Shown here in pieces: positions 13,631 to 27,400 of a stretch of 64,000 nt of DNA. The stretch is from Struthidea cinerea. Taxonomy: Eukaryota > Chordata > Aves > Passeriformes > Corcoracidae. Numbering within the stretch: the stretch's first letter is position 1; the number at the start of each line of letters is the position of its first letter. The stretch lies in assembly GCA_013397865.1 (NCBI GenBank), contig VZTI01002735.1, positions 607,702 to 671,701 of the forward strand, given 5' to 3'. The notes beneath the pieces are model-generated. The model was not told the origin of the DNA, did not search any database, and saw nothing but the letters and a program-made list of their open reading frames with translations. A program made the position numbers and the translations under genes.

Positions 13631-16565
13631 AGCTTTCCACCAGAAGCAAATCATGCACCATCACTCATTCAGTCATTATCCCCAAGAGGGAAAATCTTTT
13701 CAGATCAGAAATGCATTTGACAATCTTTAAGTCCCCAGAGCCTGTCTGTGGCCCACAATAAGCCTTTGACAGCTGATGGGAAATTCCAGCAGCATGGGGA
13801 AAGCCAGGAAAGCCCAAAGGCAGCACCCCACCCACCACCTCCAGAGCTGGGCTGGTGTGGCTGGAGCACAGGGAGGGAAGGGAGGGAGCATGGACAGAGT
13901 ACACAGAACTCCAGTGCACACGGATAAGGGGAAGTTCAGAGAATTACAACCATATAAAGTTTACTAAAACAAACAAACAAACATGAAAACCAGGCTAGCC
14001 ACCCACACCAGGGCTCCTGAAGATAAGGATCCCAATCCAAGACTCAGCTGTCACCACAGCATATTTTGCAGCTTGAAGCCCCAGGCAGTCCCCCAGGGAA
14101 GGAGAGGACACTTCTTCCCACTGCCTTGAGCCCCGAGGGTGGCTACAGAAACACTTGCTGCCACAGCTCACAAACTTCCAGAAGACTGCTTTCAAATCAG
14201 GGTAATTTCAAAACCTAAAACCCTTGAAGAGGAAGCCGCTGTCATTTTTGACTACCTATCAGCATGTATCCCTCTCCAAGATGACTTAAATCTCTCCACT
14301 TGAAGTAATTATAGGACAGGCCTGTAAATGATGCCTCATGTTGTTTATAGGTTGCTTTCAGATAAGACCAGAAGTAATCACCCAGTTTCGGTACAGGCTG
14401 TTACATCAGAAAACTTTCTCTAAGAAACCAGACTGGAATTTCCACTTGCAAACTCACTCATTAGCTTTCTATTAACTAATGGCTTTTACCTAAAGGTGAA
14501 AGGACTGCTACTGTGGTTACATGAGGGAGCAGCATTTAAAGAAATGACAGAAAGTTGCCTTGGTGCAGGTAAGGAATAGCAAGGTGGCATTTTTCTTCTC
14601 AGGGTACACTCAGGATTTCACAAAGTCATGGAGAAAGGTGCCTACCCCACGCTCCTACAAGCATCAGTAACAACAGCCACTTTGCATACATCTGTTTTCA
14701 AAAGCCAAAGGCATGCAAGGGAGGGAGGGGAATAAGAAACATACTTGACAGAATTACCAATGACTCAGCTACCAAGCTTTGCCAGGTGCACAATGAGAAG
14801 TTTCCACCTTGGCAGCGGCCTTCATTCATCTGCTAGGTGATTTTGGCTAATCCTTTCAGAATTACTGGTGCCTTCTCCAGCTGGTGTCTGCTCCACCTTG
14901 TATCACCATTCACTGAGAGCCCACCTCCATCAGCCAGTGCTGGATGGTGGCAAATGAAGGGGAAGATCTGACAAACAAATCAGTTCCTTCAGTTTGCCGC
15001 GCCCACTTAGTTCACAACAACTCTGATACGGGTGTCACTCTGTGGTCACCATAAAGGGAGAGTTTTAGTGCTCCAAATGCATAAAGCCTTCAACAGCAGC
15101 ATTTAGACCCCTTCTCACCCCCATTCCTCCTGCACTGGAAAGGGACAGTTGGAATCCATTTTCTTTGGGACACAGAGCCCTGCTATTCTACTGGGAACAT
15201 TTGATTACTTCCCTACTTGATTAATTTAATTTTATTGCAGGCTGAGCTAGCATGCTCAATAAATGGCCTTGCACATATGACACAAAAGTTGGATGACATA
15301 TTGTCAAGAAGATCATGATTTTACAATTTAATCATCCATTTTACAGTTTAATCATACGCTTTAATTACACCCACTGCTTCAGTTATTTCAGGTAGGTTAC
15401 TGTGTTAGAGTTATTAATTAGCACTTGAATTCTTCAGGAAGTGATTATTCATTGCAAAACCTTACTCAGTTAATTATTTTAACCTCTGGGGAAAAAAGAA
15501 AAAAGTCCTAAATAATTCCTTCATCTGATTAAAATGAACAATAAATGGGTCAAATTTTAAATCTGAAAAAAAATTACAAAGAAAAAATTTGTTAGTTTCC
15601 AGAATTTCATTTTATTTAAACCAGAACTGGAAAATAAGAAAAATTAAATATCAAATAGAAACTGTTTTAAGTGCTTATCCACATGGTGCATGAAACATCT
15701 AACACCAGCTGAACTGAACAGACAGGAACAGATCTCTTCTTTAGGGTACAAGAAGCATCAAATCAGAAAGATTTAAGCTAAATCAGCTCAAATCAGAAAG
15801 AAATGTTATTTCAACTAAACAGCTCTGAATTAAGCTAAATTAAGGGTCAGGTGCTCCAGCTAGACCATCTGAAGCATTCCTGTGGTTAGATTCTGCTTCC
15901 TTAAAAAAGACCTGCATTGCTCTCTCTTTATGCACAAGCGTAACTTCAGTAGGGAAGTAACACCAGCACATGCACAGCAAGAGAGCTCAACATTCACATG
16001 CAATTCAGATGCAATTTGGTATTTCAACTCTGATCTCAGTCACTCCCCAGTCCAAAACTTCCAAAGAGGCATTTGTGAGAACCAGAAACACCGCAGGGAC
16101 TCTGTGGGAGTAAGCCAGCCAAAGGCAGGGACAAAAACCATCTGTGCTGGAACAACCACCCTCTTGTTTTTCTAGAGTCAGAATGAAAACTGTTAGAAAA
16201 TGACTGACCCTCGGGAATGACACAGCTTTCAGGAGCTCTGACTTGTGGGTCATTCCCACTGCTGCTACTGCACCTTTAAAAAAGCCTGTTAGTTGGCCAC
16301 ATATACCGAAATTTTTAGCTGTTTCTGAAGAAGATTATCATGAGGACTGCCTTTGCCTACAGAGAGAGTGGACATGGCCGCAGTACCACAGAGCACCAGC
16401 TGCTGGGCCAGACACCTTCAGCATGGCCAGAGACCTTGCAGCTGCCTAATAGGAGAGGTTGGTGTGGAGCCCTAGTCCAGCAGAACAAGTTTTCCTGGTA
16501 TTTTTCCAGCCTTATGTGGAGTGGAACATCTGCACAAAGCTGAGAGGGCAGATGAACTCTGCTCT
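13631..16565. other. gene-free stretch with an AT-rich, ATTA-rich core
   Basis: No supported gene. The part at about 15190-15660 is AT-rich and unusually dense in TTAAT/ATTA cores. It includes a short tandem duplication that has its own entry. The remainder is unique sequence without recognisable repeats. Confidence 0.5.
15318..15355. repeat. tandem duplication of an 18-bp TTTAATCAT unit
   Basis: Two 18-bp copies, 'attttacaatttaatcat' at 15318-15335 and 'attttacagtttaatcat' at 15338-15355, differ at one base and have a 20-bp period. Each carries a TTAATCA homeodomain-type core. The element lies in the ATTA-dense block at 15190-15480. Confidence 0.7.
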
Positions 16566-16569
16566 TCTC

Positions 16570-16832
16570 CCAGGAAACCAGGAATAGGATGAGAGGACAT
16601 AGCCTCAAGCTGCCCCAGGGGAGGTTCAGGCTGGACATCAGGAAAAATTTCTTCACAGGAAAGGTTTTTAAGTATTAGAGTGGGCTGCACAGGGAGGTGG
16701 TAGAGTCACCACCCCTGGAGGTGTTCAAGAAAAAACTGGACATGGCACTCTGGTCTGGTTGACAAAGTGGTGATCAGACAAAGGTTAGACTCCACCTCAG
16801 ATGTTTTTCCAATCTAAATGATTCTGTGATAA
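16570..16832 (+). repeat. CR1 LINE 3' end
   Basis: Plus-oriented CR1 3' end. It contains 'ctgccccaggggaggttcag', 'ctggacatcaggaaaaattt', 'tagagtcaccacccctggag' and 'ggtgttcaagaaaaaactgg', and ends at 'atgattctgtgata'. Confidence 0.93.
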
Positions 16833-18366
16833 GAATGGCAATCAGTGCCTCAGTTTCATTGACAAAAGATAGGCAGGAAGGAAACAAATATGGAATAAGC
16901 TTCCATAAATGTACGGAACATTGCCTGAAACAATAACCTCCTCCAGTGGGGAGGGAGGCAACCACAGGAGTTCATCAGAGACAGGCAGGACAGACTGTTA
17001 ATGTCAAAGAAGCCAGTGATGGCAGATGGCTTGCACTGAGTATCAGGAAGTGGCTGCTGAACAATCCGTAACCAGGGCTTGGCCATGAGAAGAGAGGGAG
17101 GAACACAGAAATCCAGGTCTTGCTCACCCCAGGAAGCCACACTGCACCAGGAGCAACAGGCAGGAGAATATCACCAGCACCTTCCCCACAAAAAACTTCC
17201 TCAGTGGGAAGAGAACCTTGGCTAAACCACTTCTTCCACCACCAGCATTATCTCTGGAACAACAAGGAGGAACAATCACTCAGATATTCATACTCTTTAT
17301 TCATCCCTATGAGGATGGAAAAAGGAAGCCCAAACTGCACATTCATCCCCATCTCCATTCCTGCTCCATTTCAGATTTTTTTCTTGAGAAAGTACCTGAT
17401 TTAAAAGCCTCCTCAAAGAAAAAGCTCTTTTAGGCATAATTTTCCTTATAGGCTTCTTATTTTTTTTGGTAGATGTGCAGCTTTGCTGGTATTTGGTAGT
17501 TTGTAGGATGGTGCCTACACCTCCTGATAAAACTCATCAGGTTTCTCCACTTTATTTGATCTCAGCTGGCTACAGAACAAGAATGCCTTCACTGGGCTGA
17601 AAGCTGAGGGCTAGTCAGTGCAGGGCTTGTGACTCACATCCATCCTACACAAGAAAATACATTCTTTGTATTGCAGGAGTGTATCCAGAATGCAAATACA
17701 CAGTGAATCTACACACGCAGAGTGTAAATGATACATACACAGAAATGATATAATAACACACCATGTTTTACAAACACAAAGTGAAAGAAAACAGCAAATG
17801 AAGCACCAGTAAATAACCTATTTTGTCTTATAAGGAACACATCTAAGAACAAAAATTAAGAGCCTTTCACTCTTTTGCAGTGACACAAGTAGCAGCTGAA
17901 GTGTGTGGTGAAGCTCCTGACAAGCACAGATTCCCAAGGGTTGGGAGGCACAAAAATGAAATGGTAAGCTATGCTTTTCCTTGGGCTGTGAAGCAGCTGA
18001 AGTTTGGGAGCAGAAGGAATTTCTTTTAATTACCAACAGAGAATAATCTCAAGATCAAACTATGACTATGTAGATGCAATTAACTTTGTCCATATGAGAA
18101 GGCAAGAGGGAAGTACAGGTCTGGCATTGGCAAATGAAGACTTGGCCCATGATGAATACTGAGAAACCTCAGTTCTACAGGCAGGAGATAAAACCCACAC
18201 CAAGAGTAGATGGCAAAACAAGCCAGGGTTTCTAACCCATCCAGTTTCATACTCAAATTAGCTTTGCAGATGAGGGAGCAGGGAAAGATGGCGTAAGTCA
18301 CACCAGCTCTCTGCTCTAGCATTCTAACAAAGCATTTGACCTTTCTCTCTTCTCTCTCCTCATTAG
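16833..18366. other. gene-free stretch upstream of the B7-like gene
   Basis: No supported gene. A first, possibly noncoding exon and the promoter of the B7-like gene may lie here or further left, because the exon at 18367 begins with a splice acceptor. I could not identify them. There is no CpG island. Confidence 0.45.
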
Positions 18367-18419
18367 GGAGACTGCTCTCTGGATGGTTGTCTGCTCACTG
18401 CTTGCATCTCTGCCCAGAG
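18367..18419 (+). CDS. ICOSLG: candidate leader exon of the B7-like gene
   Basis: A strong pyrimidine tract and CATTAG acceptor (ending 18366) precede this 53-bp exon, and AGAG|GTAAAT follows. The frame has no stop and reads ETALW MVVCSLLASLPR, ending in phase 1 with G. That joins the V exon, which starts in phase 1, as ...PRG|QLDTTC. The in-frame ATG at 18383 has a weak context (T at -3, G at +4) and would give a leader of only about 13 residues. Translation may therefore start in an upstream exon that I could not find. This exon is the best candidate, not a proven one. Confidence 0.5.
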
Positions 18420-21400
18420 GTAAATATACCATAATGCACACCTAGGAATTTGCAGAGGCATTTACATGCGAACACACAAGCTGCAAGCAGAGTCTTGGAG
18501 CAAAACTGAACAAATGAATGCATTGCTTTGCATATATTTCATCCCAGTCCAAGGTTTGCAAGTACAGGTCATAACCTTCAGATAAGCCTCTGTATCCAAA
18601 AGAAGTGGTTTTCAAAGTTGTTTCAGACCCATAAACCTTTACCTATAAAGTTTATCGTGCCACACCCTTAAAAGTACCCTACCATTTTCATAACATTAAA
18701 GATGACTTGGAATCTCATCCTTTACAACCCCCAACCATCTTGCATCTGCTTTTGTATTTAAACTCATTAATACTTTGTCTCTCTACAGGCATAATCAGGT
18801 AAATAAAAAGACTGGAGCTCAGCAGCAGACTCTCTCCCTGAATCTTTACTTATGCTCTGCTTAGTTTTAGCAGAGTTGAGTTTCTGACATTATATGAATT
18901 AGATACCACCTCCCCTATGAGAAGGATAAACTAGTATATGCTGGAGAGAGCTTTATACAAGGTACAATTTCCTTATTGATGTTTAAAGTCAGCAGTAGTA
19001 AGACCTCTGTGAGTGGTCAGGATTCCTCTGTTTGCCCAGAAGTGCCTCACATCTACCAGATATTGTGGTGGTTACGGAGGTTACACTTCACCTGGAAAAC
19101 AAGGGGGGAACAAAAAAAGCGCAATCTTAATGAGCTTCCCTGCACCACACTTTGGTTGCTGAAGCAGGAGTGTTTTCCCACTACAGGAATCTTACAGACT
19201 GGTTAAATTGTCACATTCAACTTCATCTTAACAGGCTTAAACATTTCAGCAATATTTAAAATGCAGAATTAAAAAAAAAAAAAAATCCACAAAATACACT
19301 TATCCCACTTTCCATTCAAGCCTCACAACTGCAAATGAAAGCTGTGTACCAACATTCATCTTTTCCAAGATAGAAAACTGCCCCTTCCACGTGCAAAGCT
19401 TACTTGGTAGGTGAGATAAGCACTATTAATCCTGATTTACGCGGCTCAGCAGCAGCTGCCACCACAAGGGTGCTTCAGTTTTCTGGCCAGGAGGGTCCCT
19501 GCTTCCACATCTCCTGGTGCACCAACACCTCAGTAGGAAGCTTACCAGCATCCCCAGCCTTCAACATGACTTTACCCTTCTTCTCAAGACTGGTTTCTGT
19601 AAGGACACTTACTTAACTTACCCCCAAAAGTCTCTTCTCCTGGTCAACAAAAGGCCTCATGCAGCTGTGCTCATTAAAAACGCATTACAGCAGATTTCAG
19701 TCACCTGCTCCTGTCCCAGCCAATTTCAGCACCGCCTCTTTTTTTGCCTCCTTCTGCCCTAGTTTTACCAGCTGGAAGTAGTGGGGGCAGGGTGGGCTGG
19801 ACCCTGTGGGTGTTTATAGAGTTCCTCACAAGTGTTACAAGGTTTATACACTGTGCCATGGAGGAAAGGGAATGGGTGTGGCTCAGCTCACATGTGCCAA
19901 ATAGTGGTGTCCTCCATCTTCAGAAAATAATCAAGAGCGAATAGGTGCACTTCCAAAACCAGTATCAAATGAACAGGTGTCCACAGTCAGGAGATAGGAC
20001 CCACACCTTTTCTCCTTCTTTTGCTCATTAAGAAAATCCTTACTGTCCATTTTTCTGAATGGAGCTACAAGTTCTGTTTATCATCTTTTTTTCATCCCTG
20101 TGCAACATCATGCATTGCAAGCACTCTCTCTCCTGATAGTGCCCTGCAGACAGGACTTTTCCCACCAGAAAAGTCTTGTTCCCTGCTCTTCTGGAGGCTC
20201 ATTTCTTCCACTGCCTACCAAGCACCTGCAGCAGCCTCAGGCACGGTCATCTCCCGCTGTGGTTTCCTGACCATGGTCAGCCATAACCACGGTCTGCTTT
20301 CAGACATGGCCTTGCCTCAGGGACACTCTGCTGAGCACAGCCTTTCCCTAGGCCCAGACAGCTCAGGGATGGGGCTCCGGCTGCTCCCTGCCCGCCCTCC
20401 CCTCCCTCATCCGGCGGTGGCCCTTGAGGTGTGCTGGGGACAGCTGATGGCCCTGCCTGGGCATGTCACTAATTGCAGGGCATAGGGATTGTGGGGTGAT
20501 CCATGCTGAGCGGTAAGGGCACAGAACAGTGGAGGCTGAGCTTTTTTATAATTCAAGTTCCCTTTGAGAAGCAAAACCTGGTCAGCAACTGATACATTCT
20601 GAAAATTAGAGAATCACAGAATCAATTGGGTTGGAAAAGACCTCAGAGATCATCAAGTCCAACCTATGACCAATCACCACCGTGTCAACCAGACCACGGC
20701 ACTGAGTGCCATGTCCAGTTTTTCCTTAAACACCTCCAGGGACGGTGACTCCACTGCCTCCCTGGGCTGCCTGTTCGCAGGTCTAATCACCCTGTGAAGA
20801 ATTTTTTGTCATGGCCAAAGTGTAATGACCAAATGGCTGAGCTCTCCACACAACAAGGGGATTCTCCTTCCACCGCTAACCAGAAAAGACACTTGGGACA
20901 TGTGGTTTTTTTCAGCTAAAAGTTGACATTGTTGGGCAAATTGGACTGGGATTTTCAGCTGAAAACTCTGAAAACCAAAGGAAAGCAGATGTGTGGTGGT
21001 AGCGTTATAACCGAAGACATTTACTTGGCTCTGAGGTTTAGCTGTCTGTATCACGCTTTTCCTTCTGCTTTCATGTCTGGATAAACACAGTGTGACACCA
21101 CAGAAGGCTGATTGATACGGAAACAGAGGCCTGAGCATGTGACAAGCTGAGCCCTGGCTGATGTCACTGACTTCAAGGGGGAAGTGGGACTCTCTTTGGT
21201 CTTTAGCCTGACATATGCGGAGAGCTGATGCAAGCCAGGAACACAGGAATGACCCCACTGCAACCAAGAATACTTATTTCAATACTGAGTCTAATTACTT
21301 GCCCCCTATGCTTCACAGAACTTTGGCCATGGAAACAGATTGAGTTCTTTCACAGTGAATTTTAGCTTTTCTTCTTGGTGCAGTCAGACTCATGCTGCTT

Positions 21401-24400
21401 TTGTTCTGCTCCATGCTGGGAATAACTTTTCCTTCCAAATTAATTAATCTGTATTTTAATTTATAAAATTATTTTATGCAACAGGTTTGGGCAGAGTGTG
21501 AATTTAAGCCTACATTCTGTGCTGTAAATACCTAGTTGTTCATGCTTTATCAATACGTAAAAACCTTCTTCAATAACCCAGTTTTCCCCTAGAAAATGTA
21601 GCACTGCAATCTGGTAGGAATTGTCCTACTTGATAGTGGCAGACTCACCCATTTGTGCAAGTTTTAGTATGCTTTCAGCTAACTTGGAAGGATTTATAGA
21701 AATCATTGGCATCAAAGTTATTAAATGAACAGTGTGTGTAAGCAGGGTGCAGCTGGCTGTCGGCCCTGCCTGTGCTCCTGTTCATTCAGCTGCTGGATAC
21801 CTTCACCCTGGCTCTTCCATGGGCTGGAGTTGGTTGGGAAGGTTGGGAAGGTTGATAACACCTCTGCCTGATGCCTAGGACACCCACCAAGTCTCCCCAA
21901 GGTCTTGGAAAAATCATTTATCTAAACTGGGAGTGACAGACTCTTCTTTCTGGCTGCTGGAGATTACCACCAAAGAGTATGAGAGACCACCAGACAGGGG
22001 TTAGCAAGACTGCACCAAGCAGACCTGCAGAAAAAAAGCCCTGTTCTGTCCTACCCTCTGCAAGATTTTGCAGGGGAAGGGAGATGGGAGCCCCCAGCAC
22101 ATTATTTACAAGTTGGGAATCACAGTCTGGTAGCCAAATAATGGGAGTTGTGCTAGACCAAACTCATCCAGGAGTTTTCTCCTGGTCTGGCACTGTTTTC
22201 ACAATTCTTTTTTTTCAGCCAGACTTCCTACAAAACTAGAACTTGTTTAATCATATCTGCCCACCTCCACTTCCCTGCATCCCCTTTTCCTTTTGTGAAC
22301 TGACCTATTAATTAAAGTCAAATCAGACACCTAATCCCAAAGACTGAAATCCCCGGGAGCTGGAAGAAAAATCACCAGCTAAGGAGACAAGTAGGAACAA
22401 GTTGAAGCAAAAGCCACACTTACAAAGTGAAGGCAGCTTGCACATATCAACATCGGTCGCGCTGCACAGCTGGCTGGGCTCTGAGCGCACGTGGCCCTCC
22501 TGGCTGGTAACAGGAGGACTTGGGAGGGATAGCGGCAATAATGATGTGGTGAAGCCAAATTACAGGAAGCCTATCTCTGCTGCACACTGATGGAATTGTC
22601 TGGGTTTTATTCCAGGTCAGCTGGACACCACGTGCCATGCATTTGTTGGAGAAACTGTGGTTTTGCCTTGCACCACTGCCCCTCCTGGAGACCTGACCCT
22701 TGCCAAGTCAATGCTCTACTGGCAGATTGGCATGAAGCTAGTGCACTTCTTTCAGAAAGGGCAGGATTCACTGAAGGACCAGGACGACAGTTTCCATGGC
22801 AGAACCAGTCTTTTTCCGGACCAGATGAAGCACGGCAACCTTTCCTTAAAGATCTCCAATGTCCAATTAGACGACAATGCGGAATATACCTGCATCTACA
22901 AACAGAGTGGGGATCATGAAACAAAGAAATCTAAAATTAAACTCAATGTATCAGGTAAGGTTTTGTTTAGTTCAGAGGGAGTGAGTTGAGGGCACTATTT
23001 TTTGTTGATAAGCCATATATGGCCACTGACAGGCATTACTTCAATTTTTAAAGCAATTTTTCACTCAGTTTCATTCTGTTCCTTGCTTTTGTTGGAAGAA
23101 TATGTGAGAAAGAAAAGAAAAATCTCTTTGTAAAGCTTCAGCCCTTCAGGACTCCTAAAGGCCAGGCACCTGCCTCTTCGTCCTCCCTTCACAGGAGACA
23201 TTAATTAATGATGTCCCCAGATTTAAGCATTTGGTTATTTCTGGGTTTGTACTATCCTTGAGCCACTTTGCCCCAGAGGAACAGGGTAGTTTATTTCACT
23301 GTTTGCCCATGGGTCTGAAGTTTAATCTCTGGCAATTGGATCCAAAGTCCAGGTCACAGACCCTTTCAGAGGGATGACAGCCAGTGGCTACTTTCCTTTT
23401 CCCTTGCAGCTGGAATATGTGGTTCTGGTGGCAAGGCTGGACAGATGCAACAAGAATTATTATTTTTCCTCCTTAGGAAAATGAGTGAGACCAAAACGCG
23501 TTTGAATAATGCCAAACAACTGAGATTACATGTTTGAACTACCTGCAAGCCCCCAGAAGGATGAGGCATTGAGTTTGGCTAGCTGACCAACCGAAAAAGA
23601 AAATCAAAAAAATAAGGGATACATATCAAAACAAATAATACCTTTTTAGGGTGTCTTGCTTGAATAAATCAGCTGGAAACTTTCATTATGTTCAACCACA
23701 TAAATTTACTTCTGCTTAAGAGAGAAAAAAAATTGTTTTCAAATAATGGAAAACTTTTAATATCTTTCTTTTAATGCACATAATTCTCAAGAGAAATATG
23801 TTTTCAAAATGTAAAGGGAAATACATTTGTTCAAAATATTTCAAAGTGAAATGTTTTGCAGTTTTCAAAATGAAAAAACTGTTTTGAAATTGCAGAATCA
23901 AAATGTTTCCATCATCTAAATTTTGGGAGCAGTAAGGTATCTTTGATATAATTCTGTGATCATACTTAAACTTTCAGTTTGTTTGACAAATGTATTCTTC
24001 CTCAGGAAAAAAAAATAACATTAACCCTTAGATCAATTATCAGAAAAATAGAAACGGTTCTAGGCTCAAACAATTAACTTTGATTATTGTGGGTTTTTTT
24101 CCAGTTCCACCTAGGATTGAGGAGCCACCTTCCCCTTCTGGTAAGGCAATACTCCTTAACTTGCTAAGTGTCTGAGTGATTATCCTGTGCTTTATTTTGC
24201 ATTTGCAAGATTGGCAAAATGTGCTGAATAGACACAGCCCAATAAACTTGGGGTGCTTGTTCTCTCTTACTAAGCCTGGCAAAACACAGCTGTCCCAGAC
24301 AGGGAAAAATATCTCCACCACTGAGACAGACCTTGACTGCAGAGAGAAGGATGCTGAAGTGCCAGGAGTCACGAGTCTGTAAAGACGCTCACTAGTATGG

Positions 24401-27400
24401 GCATCATAAAAAGCAGTAAAAAACAACACAGAAGCCACTCGGTTCTGGGAGTTAAGACCTTTGTGAATTACCTTGCTATGAATAACTCATAGGGTCATCA
24501 AGGCTGGGAGACACCTGCAAGATCATCCAGTCCCACCATCAGCCCAGCACCACCATCATCACCCCTAGACCATGTCCCCAGGTGCCACATCCAGGTGCCT
24601 CTTGAACACTTCCAGAGTCAGTGACTCCAACAACTTATTCCAGTGCCTGTAACCACTCTTTCAGTGATTTTTTTTTTTCTAATATCCAAGTTGAATCTCC
24701 CCTGGCACAATTTAAGGCCATTTCCTCTCATCCTTTCATTTGAGACATGGCAGAAGAGACCAACACTGCAACTTCCTCTCAGATAGTTGTAGAGTTAAAC
24801 TACCTGACTGAGAAATTTGAGGGGTCCTTTTGCTAATTAATATTCAAAAAAATACATGATTAATGACTCCACATAAGTTCTTCTGTGAATTAAGGTAGAT
24901 TTCATCCAAAGGCAATTTTGCAATATAGTACAGATGTTCATATCTAGGTTTATTCGTTACAGAAAAGTACACCAATTAATTTGTAAACAATTCTGGAGTG
25001 AGTTCAATGCAGAAGGGATGTCCACCTTGTACATGCCATCATCAGTAAGTTCTTCCCTAAAAATCCTCCTTGCAAGCCAAATGATTCTTATTAGTGCTAC
25101 AAAATCTTAAATTGGCAGCAAACCTGTTACACTTTGTCATATAAAATCAACAGCTGCAATTTGTATTTTACTCAGTGGAGCTGGAAGATATGAAACTTTA
25201 CATAGCAATTATTGTATTACAGTTAACATGATAAGTTCAGCCACACTATAGCATTACAGATAGATTAGGCTGCAATAAACTCAAATAGAAACTAAGAAAG
25301 AGAAATGTTCCAGTGTTTTATCTCATGATCACACAGAAAAAAAAAAAAACCAGTTCTTGTGCCTCATGAGCAAAAAACAACTTGAAAAAATACAGGAAAT
25401 ATCCATTTTTAGACCTAAGATAGGTAGTCTAGCTGGCTTAAAGGTCTTTGAAAAACATGAGGTTAAATTCAAGATGGTATAATGTGCCTTCACATTACTT
25501 TATAAAAGCAAACTTTTATAAATTAATTTTTAATTTTATTAATTAATTAGATTATCTCCACCTGTTACCTTCCACAAGCAATCAGAAATTATCAAGGGTC
25601 AAACTTTTTAATGCAGAAGCAGTGGAAGATTCTCAAAACCAAATGTAAGCGGGTTGTATTTCTATGAGATAGTTGTATATATGTTTGGCTCAGCCAAAAC
25701 CTTCTGACAACTTTCCCTCAATATAAACTATTTCTTATAATGAAAAGGTATTTTCATTGAGGAAAAAAAAATATTGGGACAAAGGGGGAATGTTTCACTT
25801 TGTTATAGGAGTAAGAACTGAATCACACACCTTTGACACATGATGGTTCTTGTACTGCAGGATTTTGAGGGACTTGGGGATGAGGAAAGAAAAGTCTAAC
25901 TTTTTAAATGTAATTTTTTGCAAAAAGGAAAATATATTTCCTGTTGTCAACTTCTTTTGAAGAAAATCATCAGCCATAGCTCCCTTTCTTTTTTAAATTA
26001 TTTTTTTTTTATTTATTTATTTTCAGCAATTTCGTGAGAAAGGGAGAAGGGAATCTGTTTTATATCAGTTGTTGTTTGAGAAGGGACTTAGGAGAATTAA
26101 AAAATTACCTGGCTGAGAACAAAGGCATTATATGCAGAAACAGTTCTCACATTTCACAGTCAACCAGATTAACAAATACCATTTTTACGTAAAACAGAAA
26201 CAGTTTTCATCTGTTTCACTATGGCTACATTTCCATTTGTTTGCTGCATGGATTATTTTTCCCAACTACTTTAAAGAGCCGAATTTTATTTTCACTCTGA
26301 GTGTCTTGCAAGACTCCTTCAGGGTCAATAAAACTAGTTTAACACTTTTTCTGGGAAAAATGAAAGGGTCTGGGCCTGGAAGAGGACACAAAAGGCCAGG
26401 AGGCTTGTTGTTATAACCCTACATTTATTTCAAAGCATTACTGAGGATTAGCTGATGTTTACTTGTTCTCTCCACATTAATATCACATACTCCTTCCAGG
26501 AACGGGGGGGAAGCATCCTGGCTAGAGATAAGTTAACTACAGTGAGATACTGACAGCTGATACCACAGCAATAGGAGCAGCCCTTCGGCTGGTGATGTAA
26601 AAACCAATATAGAGCCTGATCTTCTCAGAGAAGGATTAGGACCTGAACAGTTATAGGAAAAGTTTCTCTTCTTTTTAAGTCAGGGGTTGAAAATCTCTTT
26701 TTACTTGTGTACTACATCCAGCATAGGTTGAAGGTTCCACCTGTGCCAAGGGTAATTTGTGCCCTGTGTCACAAATTACCTGTTTGTGGGTTTTGTACCA
26801 AAAGTGGCACAGTGCTGCTACCACCTAAAGTGTGTGTGACCTAGGCTTTTTAATGTTTATCACCATTATTTATGGACTCTTAATCCAAACATCTGCCTCA
26901 GGCCCCGAGTAGGAAGAATGGAAATGTATTTTCATCCTAAAATCATAGAATGGCTTGGGTTGGATGGCTTCTCAAAGATTATCCAGTTCCCATCCCCCTG
27001 CCATGGGCAGGGACAGCTCCCACTAACCAGCTGGCTGGTTGTTGCTTTTCTATCAGGATTTTAAACAAGGATTCTCAGTCATCCAGAAAAGTTGTGTTCA
27101 TTGTTTCTGAGTTTCTGTGCCTTTTCTGTGAAGAACAAAAACTTATTTGTCCCAGTGCCTTGAGACTGTTTTGTCTGGACTGTGCACAGGCACACAAAAG
27201 GAGAATTTTGAAAATGAGCCAAAATCCATTGTTTTAAAAACAATGCTCCATCAATACATTCAGGTAAAATGTGTCACGCAAACTTCAAATACACTTTTTT
27301 GTCAAGCCACCGCTTACATGCTGACTTTCTGTTTTTTAATTTTTCAGGGCAGAGTCAGATTTGCTCCGGAAGCCCCACGGATGTGCCATGTCTGGCTATG

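Noticed and set aside
21393..21450. ATGCTGCTTTTGTTCTGCTCC, a hydrophobic leader-like start nearer the V exon
   Set aside because: The frame runs to a stop without a usable GT donor in phase 1. The exon at 18367 has better splice sites.
24176..24382. Possible C-type Ig exon after the hinge
   Set aside because: The frame lacks the Cys-Trp-Cys spacing of a C domain and has no phase-1 splice borders.
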